Assembly: GCA_043778375.1 (NCBI GenBank)
Contig: JAYWGH010000003.1
Location: 1-45,519 of the forward strand
DNA: 45,519 nucleotides
Reading direction: 5' to 3'
Origin: CAIVSN01 sp043778375
GTDB taxonomy: Bacteria; Patescibacteriota; Gracilibacteria; BD1-5; UBA2023
Under the pieces are notes generated by a model that saw nothing but the letters and a program-made list of their open reading frames with translations, had not been told where the DNA came from and did not search any database. Of this stretch, positions 36,800 through 45,437 are shown piece by piece; position 1 is the stretch's first letter, and the number at the start of each line of letters is the position of its first letter. A program made the translations under genes and the position numbers.

Positions 36800-37165
36800 T
36801 TATTTTTTCTTATTCTGAATTGCTACCGCCTTTCACTTACGAGTTCGTGCATTAGTCTTTGTTCGCTGTCCTCGAACTGGAAGACGTTTTTTGTGGCGCA
36901 TCCCTCGATAACAATTGATTTCCTGAAATCGTTTAATATTTTGCTGAATTTCTCGTCTGAGATCCCCCTCAATAACATGTTTTTTGAGCTCATCTCGTAT
37001 GAGATCAAGTTCAGGCTCTGTAAGTTCTTCGATCTTTCGATTACGGGCAATCTTGAGACCATCAAGAATTGTCTGCGCAAGAGATCTTCCTACCCCAAAT
37101 ATGTACATCAGGGCTATTTCAGAGTGTTTACCAGTTGGGAGATTTACCCCAGCAATTCGTGCCAT
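36800..37165 (-). CDS. rpsM: 30S ribosomal protein S13
   Basis: The product has 121 aa: MARIAGVNLPTGKHSEIAL, YIFGVGRSLAQTIL and CYRGMRHKKRLPVRGQRTKT. The near-universal tail RTRKG is completed by TGA 36833-36835 as Gly, then KAVAIQNKKK to TAA 36800. This is one of the clearest recoding sites in the window. Confidence 0.97.
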
Positions 37166-37178
37166 AGTGATAATAAAA

Positions 37179-37292
37179 TTAACCTTGTCGTTGTTTGTGC
37201 TTTGGATTCTCGCAAATTACGCGGACCACTCCCTTTCGTCGGATAATGGAGCATTTGTCGCAGATCTTTTTTACAGATGGTCGTACTTTCAT
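37179..37292 (-). CDS. rpmJ: 50S ribosomal protein L36
   Basis: A 37-aa zinc ribbon: MKVRPSVKKICDKCSIIRRK, then VVRVICENPKHKQRQG. Ligands Cys, Cys, Cys and His are all present. It sits between infA and rpsM, 2 nt from infA, the usual place. Confidence 0.96.
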   Translation of the reverse strand: MKVRPSVKKICDKCSIIRRKGVVRVICENPKHKQRQG

Positions 37293-37294
37293 AG

Positions 37295-37522
37295 TTATTT
37301 TTTGCGAAATACGATACGCCCCTTAGTGAGGTCATACGGAGTGAGATGCACCAGTACGGAATCCCCTATAATAAGACTGATGAAGTGCTTACGCATTTTA
37401 CCAGAAATGTAGCATTGGATGACATTTCCTCCAAAATCATCTGGAAGTTTTACCTCAAATACTGCACCGGGAAGGGTATTCACAATGACTCCCTCCACTT
37501 CTATATTGTCTTCTTTGGGCAT
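37295..37522 (-). CDS. infA: Translation initiation factor IF-1
   Basis: The product has 75 aa and an OB fold: IEVEGVIVNTLPGAVFEVKL, CYISGKMRKHFISLIIGDSV and LTPYDLTKGRIVFRKK. The ATG at 37522 is chosen because it gives the standard N terminus (MPKEDNIEVEG); the frame runs on upstream without homology. A predicted promoter lies at 37569-37596. Confidence 0.96.
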   Translation of the reverse strand: MPKEDNIEVEGVIVNTLPGAVFEVKLPDDFGGNVIQCYISGKMRKHFISLIIGDSVLVHLTPYDLTKGRIVFRKK

Positions 37523-37568
37523 ACTGAATGCTGGATATTCAGGTTTTATATAAAGCTGAAGCCTGCGT

Positions 37569-37596
37569 AGTGTATGCAAAAGGTGGGTTCTGGCAA
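37569..37596 (-). promoter_or_regulatory. Predicted promoter of infA and the alpha operon
   Basis: On the minus strand TTGCCA (-35) and TACACT (-10) are separated by 16 nt. The -10 ends about 46 nt before the infA ATG, in the 108-bp gap after the cNMP-binding gene. Confidence 0.5.
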
Positions 37597-37630
37597 ATCT
37601 ATTTTCACAATTTAGTTAGAGGCACGCAAT

Positions 37631-38047
37631 TTAAACAGATTTTAATTTATTTGACTGGCTGCGAGATCGAATTACCTCAAATATTTTTGCATGGATCACT
37701 GGGTGCTTTCGTCCGAGATCAACAATGGCATAGTCTACGATGACAAGTAAGAGGGTATCCTCTACAGCTCGCACTGATGCAAGACGTTTCTTTGGTGCAT
37801 TCGCGTCAAAGAGTGCCATCTCACCGACCATCTCACCGACAGAGATATACCCGAGTATTTGCTCACCAATACTTCGATCTTTGAACGCTTTAAGATTTCC
37901 TGACTTCACTATGTACATAGCACTTGCATCATCCCCCTCATGAAAGAGTATTTCTCCAGCCTTAATGAGGCGCTCCTGAGTAAAAAGCGTAACGGTATCC
38001 TGCTCAGCTGGACTGAGTCCAGAAAAAAGTTCGATTCCTGTAATCAT
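37631..38047 (-). CDS. Cyclic-nucleotide-binding domain protein
   Basis: This 138-aa protein is a single cNMP-binding (CRP-type) domain: LFSGLSPAEQDTVTLF, HEGDDASAMYIVKSGNLKAF, then the phosphate-binding cassette VGEMALFDANAPKKR with its Arg. There is no DNA-binding domain. It may sense cAMP or c-di-AMP-like ligands, or be structural. It lies 10 nt after infB and before infA, in a translation operon, which is an unusual place. There is no TGA. Confidence 0.85.
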   Translation of the reverse strand: MITGIELFSGLSPAEQDTVTLFTQERLIKAGEILFHEGDDASAMYIVKSGNLKAFKDRSIGEQILGYISVGEMVGEMALFDANAPKKRLASVRAVEDTLLLVIVDYAIVDLGRKHPVIHAKIFEVIRSRSQSNKLKSV

Positions 38048-38057
38048 GGAAGAGAGA

Positions 38058-40523
38058 TTATTTCTTAATAACCATTTTATACATTTCTATACGGTCGCCA
38101 ACCTCGATTTTGATATCTCATCGAAAGCTGATACCGCAGTCACTCCCAGCTTCTATCTCATGTACATCAGATGGGCCTGATTTGAGATTCATAACCTCGC
38201 CTGATCCTACCTTCTCACCACCTCGCACGACCCGTACCTTTGCTCGGTTTTCGGCTACTCCTTCAAGAACTCACATACCAATAATAAGCTTGTCTTTCCC
38301 GGTAAAAAATATTGCTTTTACCTCGGCAATACCGACTGCAACCTCCTCATGTTTGAGATCTACCATCCCAGTAACTATTGCCTCAACACGCTCGATGATA
38401 TGGTAGATAACTTTTTTATCAATGAACTCGATCTGTGAGTTTGCGAGCGTTTGGCGAGCATGAAGATTTACCCCCACATTATAGGCCACAAGAAGTGCTC
38501 GAGATGTCCCTGCCATGAGTACATCGGACTCATTAATTTCTCCCACTCATGAGTGGATAAAAGTCACCTGTGTCTCACTCGTTGAAAGCTTTCCAAGTGA
38601 GGCCTTGAGCGCCTCGAGCGAACCATTTGAATCACACTTGATAACAATCTTGAGCTGCTTGAGTGATCCTGTCTTGATACGAGTCATAAGGAGTGAGAGC
38701 GAGGCTCCCTCAAAGTTGTGGATAGATTTTTTCCCTTTTGCCATCAAAAACTGTTGCGACTTAGCTGTTGCGGTATCTGAGTCTGGCATAACCTGGAGAA
38801 TATCTCCTCCCTGAACTACCTCAGAAAGTCCTACTACCTGTACTGGTGTACCTGGTCCTGCTTCGTCCATATTCTTCCCTCGATAATCTCTGAGAGCTCG
38901 TACTCGACCTGATATGTGGGCACAGGTAATACAGTCTCCCTTTCGCAGGATTCCTGCGTTAACGAGTACCGTCGAAAGGGCTCCCATCTTAGCGTCGAGG
39001 TGGGACTCAATAACGGTCGCGATAGCCGGTCGTGTTGGATGAGCTCGTAGCTCCATCATATCCGTAAGAAGCAGTACCATATCAAGAAGTGTCTCGATAC
39101 CGAGTCCTGTGAAAGCTGATACTGGCACAACGACTGTAGATCCTCCCCAGTCCTCTGGCTGAAGTCCTTGCTCGGCAAGCTGTCCACGTATAAGATCGAG
39201 GTTTGCACCTGGCTTATCCATCTTATTTACGGCGATGAGCATTGGGATCTCTGCTTCTTTAGCATGATTGATCGACTCGATAGTTTGAGGCTTCATCCCT
39301 TCATCCGCCGCGATAACAATGATCGCAAGGTCCGTGAGCTTGGCTCCACGTGATCGCATGATAGAAAATGCCTCGTGCCCAGGAGTATCGAGAAATGTAA
39401 TCTTTTTTCCATTGCGCTCAACTTGATACGCCCCAATCTTTTGCGTAATACCTCCCGCCTCACCTGAAGCCACTTGTGCCTTGCGGATGTAATCGAGGAT
39501 CGATGTCTTTCCATGATCGACGTGCCCCATAATAGAGATGATCGGTGCTCGCGCTACGAGCTTTTCTGGGTCATCGTTTTTGAGGAGTGCCTCGATGTTT
39601 CCGTTGATAATATCGCTCACTGAGGCGTCCGTACTCACTTCCTTGCTGATTTTTACTCCAAATCCCTCACCAATGAGGTAACAAGTATCGTAGTCGATCT
39701 TGGTATTTACCGTTGCCATCATACCATTTTTCATGAGCTCAGCAACGAGCTTTGGGAGAGGAACTCCAAGTTTTTCTGAAAACTCTTTAACCGTGAGCAT
39801 CTCAGGGAGAAATATCTCCTGACCCGTACGGTCAACCAGTGTCTGCTTCATCTCAGCATCTTGATCTCGATGATCGCGAGCAATCTTTTTTCCGCGACGA
39901 AATTTCCCATCATCCTCCCGTGCTCACCCAACAGTCCGAAGAGACTTCTTTGGCTTATCATAGGTTACTGGTCACTTTGGGCCAGCATTTCGTCCACGTT
40001 TTGGCGCATCTTGATGTGTTTTTGCGTATGCTTGAAGTTTATTCGGACTCCCAGCTGCAGGTGGTACTCCAGTTACTGGCGCAGGAGCTCTTGTTGGAGC
40101 TGGTGCAAAGCTAATTCTTGGGGCTTGTGGTGATCGAACTTTAAAGTTCTTCCCTGCATCGAGTGCAAATCCTGTACGTTTTGCCTCAGGAGCGCTCGTA
40201 CTTACAGATCGTGGACTACGAGCATACGCGTCATCAGGATGAGCGTTTCTGCTTGTAGGCCTCGGTACAGAAGTTTGTGGAGTCGTTGGTCTCGGTACTA
40301 TTTTTGGGGCAGCCTCAAAAGAGATTGTTGGTACAAACGATTTTTTTTCCTCTACAGCTATTTGAGCAGTAGGAGTATTCTCTATAAGAGAACTGCTCAT
40401 TTCAAGAGGTTTTTTTGCCTTTATCTTGAGCTTAAGCCCTGCGGGCTTCTGCCCTTCACTTGTCGCTCATACTGCGGGTGGGACTTGAGCGTAGTAATCG
40501 TCATTATTCGGTGCAACTGGCAT
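38058..40523 (-). CDS. infB: Translation initiation factor IF-2
   Basis: The product has 821 aa. A low-complexity Pro/Ala/Arg N-terminal region (about 1-220) precedes the IF2N-like part (TVKEFSEKLGVPLPKLV), then the GTPase: G1 GHVDHGKTS near residue 333, G3 DTPGHEAF and G4 NKMDKPG. The C-terminal domains have HSGVGEINESDVLMA, whose Gly is TGA 38547-38549. Six TGA codons are read as Gly, three of them in the N-terminal region. IF-2 positions initiator tRNA. nusA, its usual partner, is not seen. The ATG is at 40523. Confidence 0.97.
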
Positions 40524-40595
40524 CTTCGATTTTCTAGTAAAAGTATTAGTGCCCAAGTATACGCTTTGCGCGCTATTGTCAAAGCAAAGCCACAG

Positions 40596-40630
40596 ACACA
40601 AAAAAGCCCACTACAATGAGCAAGCCTTTT
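40596..40630 (-). terminator. Possible terminator after ahpC
   Basis: On the minus strand an imperfect stem with several G-T pairs (AAGGCTTGCTC with AGTGGGCTTT) leads to six T. It lies about 10 nt past the peroxiredoxin gene. Confidence 0.5.
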
Positions 40631-40639
40631 AGGGTGATA

Positions 40640-41254
40640 TTATTGCAATTGTTGTGCTACTTCTCCTGCTATCTTGATAGATGGAGTAAGCGTCTTTGCT
40701 CCTTTCTTCCATCTTGCTGGACAGGCAACACCTGGGTTTGACGCCATGAACTGAAGTGCCTCAATTTGGCGGATAAGCTCAGCCGAATTGCGACCAAGAG
40801 GTCCACTCGTTACCTCAATAACTCGCACTATCCCTTGTGGATCGATCACAAAAGTCCCTCGACCAGCAATTCCTGTCTCATGATCGTAGATATTATACAT
40901 ATCAGCTACTGCTCCTGAGTGATCAGCAAGCATGAGGTATGGAAAGCCTTGCATAAGCCCCTCGTGTTTTACCCACGCACGGTGAGAGTACACAGTATCG
41001 GTAGACGCAGCGAGCACAGTAACTCCAGCGGCGTCAAGCTCAGATTTTACATCTGCGAGGTCCTTGAGTTCAGTCGGACATACAAAGGTAAAGTCAGCCG
41101 GGTAGTAAAAAAGGACAATCCACTTCCCCTTGAGACCGGCAAGGCTCACTCTAGCGTCATCGTCCTTGACAGGGTCGTACGCTGGAAGGTCAAAAGCTGG
41201 AGCGGGAGTATCTATCTTTACTGGCTCATAAGTAAAATCAAAATCTTGTGACAT
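40640..41254 (-). CDS. Peroxiredoxin (AhpC/typical 2-Cys)
   Basis: The product has 204 aa and reduces H2O2 and organic peroxides. Peroxidatic Cys59 lies in FTFVCPTE and resolving Cys178 in GVACPARW, with the FYYPADFTF strand before the first. The AhpC/Prx1 class is clear. No ahpF or thioredoxin reductase is nearby, so the electron donor is unknown. It has no TGA and is likely an independent unit. Confidence 0.95.
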   Translation of the reverse strand: MSQDFDFTYEPVKIDTPAPAFDLPAYDPVKDDDARVSLAGLKGKWIVLFYYPADFTFVCPTELKDLADVKSELDAAGVTVLAASTDTVYSHRAWVKHEGLMQGFPYLMLADHSGAVADMYNIYDHETGIAGRGTFVIDPQGIVRVIEVTSGPLGRNSAELIRQIEALQFMASNPGVACPARWKKGAKTLTPSIKIAGEVAQQLQ

Positions 41255-41345
41255 AGTATGTTGTTGGTTAAAAATAACTCTCTATTGTAAACAAAGAAAC
41301 TCATGTTTCAAATCGATTTTGCAACTCGGCGCACTTTTGTACAAT

Positions 41346-42101
41346 ATGGATATGAAAAAAACTCCTGAAAAATCTCCCATACTCGAACTCTCGAGTGTTT
41401 GTAAACGTCTCGACAAAAAAGATATTCTTAAACAGGTGAGCATTTCAGTAGCCGAGGGCGAGATTTTTGGGTTTCTTGGCCCAAACGGCGCTGGCAAAAC
41501 TACCACTATGAAGTGCATACTTGGACTCCTCTCTCCAGACTCAGGATCTGTACGGGTTTTTGGTGAGGAAGGTCTCTCTATTGCCGCACGAGCACAAATA
41601 GGGTTTATGCCAGAAAATACCTACCTCTATAAGTACCTCACTGGGCGAGAGTTCTTGCGGTTTAACGGGAAGTTTTTTAATATCCCTAAAGCAGAGCTTG
41701 AAGCTCGTATCGACGAGCTCATTACAAAAGTGGGACTCGATCATGGTCGTGACAAGCTCCTTGGAAAATATTCAAAGGGGATGTTACAGCGTATCGGACT
41801 CGCACAAGCAATCATCAATCAACCTCGTATTGTTTTTCTCGATGAACCAATGAGTGGGCTTGATCCGATAGGGCGCAAAATGGTAAAAGACCTCATCCTG
41901 GAGCTCCGCGCGAATGGGACGACTGTATTTTTTAATACGCATATTCTCTCAGATGTAGAGTCTATTTGTGATGAGTTTGCGATCATCCATTTTGGAAGTA
42001 TTGTTGCGAACAAGCGGGTGGCGGGTATGAAGGGGTCACTTGAAGACTATTTTATGAAGGTAATAGATGACAGCGCAGAGGGTATTGGTAATATTGTATA
42101 G
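41346..42101 (+). CDS. ABC transporter ATP-binding protein
   Basis: The product has 251 aa: Walker A GPNGAGKTTT, signature YSKGMLQR, Walker B RIVFLDEP, and the H-loop in NTHILSD. The family resembles multidrug or ABC-2 type ATPases (the fold with DEPMSGLDPIGRK). No permease follows, so the partner is elsewhere. The start at ATG 41346 is chosen, with 41352 as an alternative; there is no clear Shine-Dalgarno. It ends TAG immediately before the next ATG. Confidence 0.92.
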   Translation: MDMKKTPEKSPILELSSVCKRLDKKDILKQVSISVAEGEIFGFLGPNGAGKTTTMKCILGLLSPDSGSVRVFGEEGLSIAARAQIGFMPENTYLYKYLTGREFLRFNGKFFNIPKAELEARIDELITKVGLDHGRDKLLGKYSKGMLQRIGLAQAIINQPRIVFLDEPMSGLDPIGRKMVKDLILELRANGTTVFFNTHILSDVESICDEFAIIHFGSIVANKRVAGMKGSLEDYFMKVIDDSAEGIGNIV

Positions 42102-42719
42102 ATGGCACTTCCAAAAATAGGTATTGATATCGATGATGTGCTCTGTACCACGGGTATTTGGACACGAGAGGTTATGGTGAGTCAGGGTTTGAGTGCGCCA
42201 CACTACGAAAACTGGAACTCATTTCATCTTTATTTAATCCCTGGATTTCCTATTGTAGATAGGAAAATACTCTGAGATTTTTACAAAAGAGAGCTCTCTG
42301 ATCGAGCATCTCTCGAGATACTTCGCGTTGTCCCCTGATCTCAGGAAGCACTCAAAACTCTTTCAAAGCACTTTGAAATCCATGCTATCACTGCTCGTAG
42401 TATCGAAACGAAGAAAATGACAACCCAGTGGATGCACCATCACTTTGAAGGAGTTTTTAGTACTATAGATTTCCTAGGGGAGCGTATTGACGCAGGTACT
42501 GTTTCAAAAGGTGATATCTGTAAAGAGCTCGGCGTAGTAGCAATGATCGATGATAATATCGACTATGCACTCTCTGTGGCAGAGAAATCTATTCCCTGTG
42601 CTCTCATTCCCAGACCTTGGAATCTCTCTCGCAGCGAAACTCATCCTCACCTCCACCGAGTAGACTCCTGGGATGAGGCCCTCCCTTGGTTTTTATCATA
42701 CGTATGAAAATCCTCGTAG
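42102..42719 (+). CDS. HAD-superfamily nucleotidase (5'(3')-deoxyribonucleotidase-like)
   Basis: The product has 205 aa. Motif I is GIDIDDVL (residues 6-13), the T/S motif is HAITARS and motif III/IV acidic residues follow in VVAMIDDNIDYAL. This matches the NT5C-like 5' nucleotidases, but substrate cannot be told from sequence. Three TGA codons are read as Gly (42273, 42339 and 42705). The last overlaps the mnmA ATG in an ATGA; reading it through adds GKSS to TAG 42717. It starts immediately after the ABC ATPase stop. Confidence 0.8.
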
Positions 42720-43768
42720 GACTCTCGGGTGGGGTAGACTCAGCAGTATCCGCCTATTTGTTAAAAAAAACAGGGCATGAGGTGCACGCTGGGTTTATGA
42801 TCAATTATCTCACAGATGATCCAGATTGTACAACCCGCGCTGATCTCGAAGTCGCTCGAGAAGTCGCTGCATTTCTCGAAATACCCTTTTTTACTTTTGA
42901 TTACCGCGAGGCGTACGAGGCTCGAATCACCTCTGTTATTTACGAGGGATATGCTCGTGGTATCACCCCAAATCCAGATGTACTGTGTAATAACCTCATC
43001 AAATTTGAACTCTTCGCTGCTGAAGCCCGCGAGTATGGATATGATAAAATCGCAACGGGGCACTACGCTCAGATAGTAGATAAAAAGCTCTTGAAAGGTG
43101 CCGACTCCCTCAAAGATCAAAGCTATTTCCTCTCCAGGCTTTCTCCCGAACAGCTCGCTTTTGCGCTCTTCCCAATTGGACACCTCACCAAGGCTCAGGT
43201 ACGAGAGATTGCCCTCGATGCAGGACTCCCAAATGCTCTTCGTAGGGACTCCCAAGGGCTCTGTTTTATCGGAAAAGTAAAAATGCAAGATTTCCTCGGA
43301 TCTCGTATAAATGATAAATATGGTGATATACTCGACACTACGGGGATCAAAATCGGCATACACCAGGGAATTCACCGCTATACAATTGGACAGCGTCGTG
43401 GTATAGAGATAGGTGGAGGGCCAGCACTTTTTGTGCTAAAGAAAAATGCCACGGATAATACCCTCATTGTTGGTCCTGAGAATGCTCCTGAACTATTATC
43501 TCGTGAGTGTACTGGATCTCAGTGGTCATCTCCAAGTGGAGTTACAATCCAAGAGCTCGTTAGTGAAACTCTCACAGCAAAGATACGCTACGGGCAAACC
43601 GACCAATCATGTAGAGTACTCAGTATCTCAGCTCAATGAGAGGTAATTGTGAGCTTTGAAGTTGCACAGAGAGCCATAGCCCCAGGACAGTATCTTGTCC
43701 TCTATGCGAGCGACGAACTTCTGGGGTCATTCTTTATTGGTGAGGCTTCGCTTGTTTTGCCTGAATAA
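42704..43768 (+). CDS. mnmA: tRNA 2-thiouridylase MnmA
   Basis: MnmA thiolates U34 of tRNA for Lys, Glu and Gln. The product has 354 aa: P-loop GLSGGVDSAVSAYLL, catalytic Cys95 (NPDVLCNN), ATGHYAQ, RRDSQGLCFIGK with Cys187, and the C-terminal AIAPGQYLVLYASDELLGS. The TGA at 43637-43639 is read as Gly and joins the last 43 residues to TAA 43766. The ATG at 42704 overlaps the upstream TGA. Its 3' end overlaps the convergent membrane gene by 35 nt. Confidence 0.96.
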
Positions 43769-44237
43769 TACTTGTAATACGTAAGCGTAATGCTACGTAA
43801 TAGGCGATATATGGAATATGCGCTCCCAGAAAAGCGGTAATAAACGCTCATCCCGAGAAAGAGCTCACCCCGAGAAGAAATTTTATCTCTTGAAGGAACG
43901 AGGTATTGTGACTCACAAGAAGGTGAAAAAGGACATACCCTATCTGTCCAAGATATACGAGAAGGAGAGTAATCCCATAGAAAAATATAGTTGAGAGAAA
44001 GGGTATCGGATCAGGATTAGTGAGTGCTCTGGCCTCCTCAATACGGGAGTGTACCATCCCAAGTGCAATAATTGTGGCCACTACACGGGCAGTAACTTCA
44101 AAAAAACTTGAGAGAAATCCTGGAGTAAGAAATGTAGAGAGAATGGATATGCCTATAAAAAATATGGCAGTATAGACAGCTGCCAAACTCGCAATGCGGA
44201 GTGCTATTTGTGAATCATCAAGATCTGAATCGCTCAT
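43734..44237 (-). CDS. Small polytopic membrane protein, unknown function
   Basis: This is a 167-aa protein with an acidic N terminus (MSDSDLDDSQ) and four hydrophobic segments at about residues 12-35, 45-65, 80-105 and 130-155. The TGA at 43848-43850 is read as Gly and adds the fourth TM and a basic tail to TAA 43734. I do not recognise the family. The segment overlaps the mnmA 3' end tail to tail. Confidence 0.6.
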
Positions 44238-44256
44238 GGAGGGAGTATAGGTGAGT

Positions 44257-45093
44257 TTACCAAAACTGAAAGTAACATTTTGGATACCGAATTGTGTGCT
44301 CTATAAAGTTGAGTTTAAAATCCGTATAACCCTGCTGATCACTCGTCATATGTATATCCCGCAGATGATCAAAGTGGATATAAGTAAGACCTTGAGTGAG
44401 GGACTCCATGTACCAAGCATCTATGAGTCCTGTCCCCGCTTGTGTGAGCTTAGCATTTTTACTGGTAAAGGCTACAAGATGCGTACTCATATTGAGAGTA
44501 TCCAGTACGGCGAGGCCTGCTACTGGACCTTCTGTTTTAGATACAGCGAGAAAAGACCGTACTGAGGTTGCATCAAGATTATGCATTCGCAGGTAATACT
44601 TGATGTAATCAGCTTTAAAATGATGCTGCGTCTTTGTATTGCGAAAGGCTTGCACAAAGGCATCGGCGTCTACTTGAAGTATTTCTACGTCGCTCTGAGC
44701 AAGAAACCTCTTACGAGCTCTCCGGGCACGCTCATTCCAGCGCATCCAGTATTTCTCATATGCGTATCCTATCCCTGTATAAGTAAAATGTCCGCCAGGG
44801 ATCATGAGCTCTCGCCATCATTGTCATGGAGTATCAGTATGTGCCGGGATCCAAAGGACGAGTCCACGTTTAAAGCCTGCGCTCTTGAGGAGCTCTTTGG
44901 TAGGTGGAAGGTCTGTTCTCTCAAACTTCACAATTTGAAAAATCTTGAAGTCTTTTATCCAACCAAATTGAGGGCCAACATCGACTGTATGAATATGACT
45001 CTCCTCTAGATACTTACGATATACAGGAGAGATGCTACGAAAATATTGAAAATCTGCGGGAACATCAGCTCCAGTGAGTTCAGTTGAGTGCAT
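44257..45093 (-). CDS. GNAT-fold protein resembling FemAB-type aminoacyltransferases
   Basis: The product has 278 aa with two TGA codons read as Gly (44821-44823 and 44815-44817) that join two halves. The first half has FKIFQIVKFERTDLPPTKELL, the middle a Arg-rich helix YWMRWNERARRARKRF, and the second half LAVLDTLNMSTHLVAFTS and AGTGLIDAWYMESLTQGL, which look like a GNAT core. FemAB/FemX proteins add cross-bridge amino acids to peptidoglycan or lipid II, which would suit the wall genes, but the match is weak. The ATG is directly after a terminator T tract. Confidence 0.55.
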
Positions 45094-45129
45094 AAAAAAA
45101 CGCTCCCTTCATGCGAGACGAAAGGAGCG
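45094..45129 (-). terminator. Intrinsic terminator of the rRNA/tRNA operon
   Basis: On the minus strand CGCTCC pairs with GGAGCG, extended by further pairs around a loop, followed by seven T. It lies 14 nt past tRNA-Val(UAC) and abuts the start codon of the GNAT-like gene. Confidence 0.9.
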
Positions 45130-45142
45130 GTAAAGATTATAA

Positions 45143-45219
45143 TGGTGGGTAATGTAGGATTCGAACCTACGACCCTCTGCGTGTAAAGCAGATGCTCTAA
45201 CCAACTGAGCTAATTACCC
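45143..45219 (-). tRNA. tRNA-Val(UAC)
   Basis: A 77-nt cloverleaf with acceptor GGGTAAT/ATTACCC, anticodon stem TCTGC/GCAGA and loop TTTACAC giving TAC. CCA is encoded. It is the last gene of the rRNA operon. Confidence 0.95.
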
Positions 45220-45232
45220 GAAATAGTGTATA

Positions 45233-45309
45233 TGGTGGGTCATACTAGATTCGAACTAGTGACCTCTTGGATGTCGACCAAGCGCTCTAACCAACTGAGC
45301 TAATGACCC
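45233..45309 (-). tRNA. tRNA-Val(GAC) with C at position 33
   Basis: A 77-nt cloverleaf with acceptor GGGTCAT/ATGACCC and anticodon stem CTTGG/CCAAG. The seven-nt loop reads TCGACAT, so the anticodon is GAC and position 33 is C rather than the near-invariant U. CCA is encoded. The rest of the tRNA closely resembles the neighbouring tRNA-Val(UAC), suggesting duplication. Confidence 0.85.
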
Positions 45310-45317
45310 AAAAGAAA

Positions 45318-45394
45318 TGGTGCCCGGGGCGGGATTCGAACCCACGACCTTCAGCTTAGAAGGCTGCTGCTCTATCCAACTGAGCTACCCGGGC
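45318..45394 (-). tRNA. tRNA-Arg(UCU)
   Basis: A 77-nt cloverleaf with acceptor GCCCGGG/CCCGGGC, anticodon stem GCAGC/GCTGA (one terminal mismatch) and loop CTTCTAA giving TCT. CCA is encoded. It lies about 45 nt past the 5S rRNA. Confidence 0.94.
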
Positions 45395-45437
45395 AGAAGT
45401 AAATTCATTGCGGGAGAGGAAATTTCTCACCTCCTCT

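Noticed and set aside
36434..37246. 270-aa + strand reading frame
   Set aside because: It is antisense to rpsK and rpsM; its Ser/Cys/Phe-rich text is a complement artefact of those genes.
40239..40619. 126-aa + strand frame over the infB N terminus
   Set aside because: It mirrors the low-complexity Pro/Ala region of infB and runs across the infB start.
42761..43375. 204-aa minus-strand reading frame
   Set aside because: It is antisense to mnmA, whose catalytic motifs are all present in the other strand.
1..45093. Widespread pseudogenes or frameshifts
   Set aside because: The breaks are always single in-frame TGA codons with the reading frame preserved on both sides, including in essential ribosomal genes. 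Decay would also give frameshifts and TAA/TAG.
1..45093. UGA as selenocysteine or tryptophan
   Set aside because: The aligned residues are Gly, not Cys or Trp; the sites are too many for selenocysteine; Trp uses TGG in the same genes.
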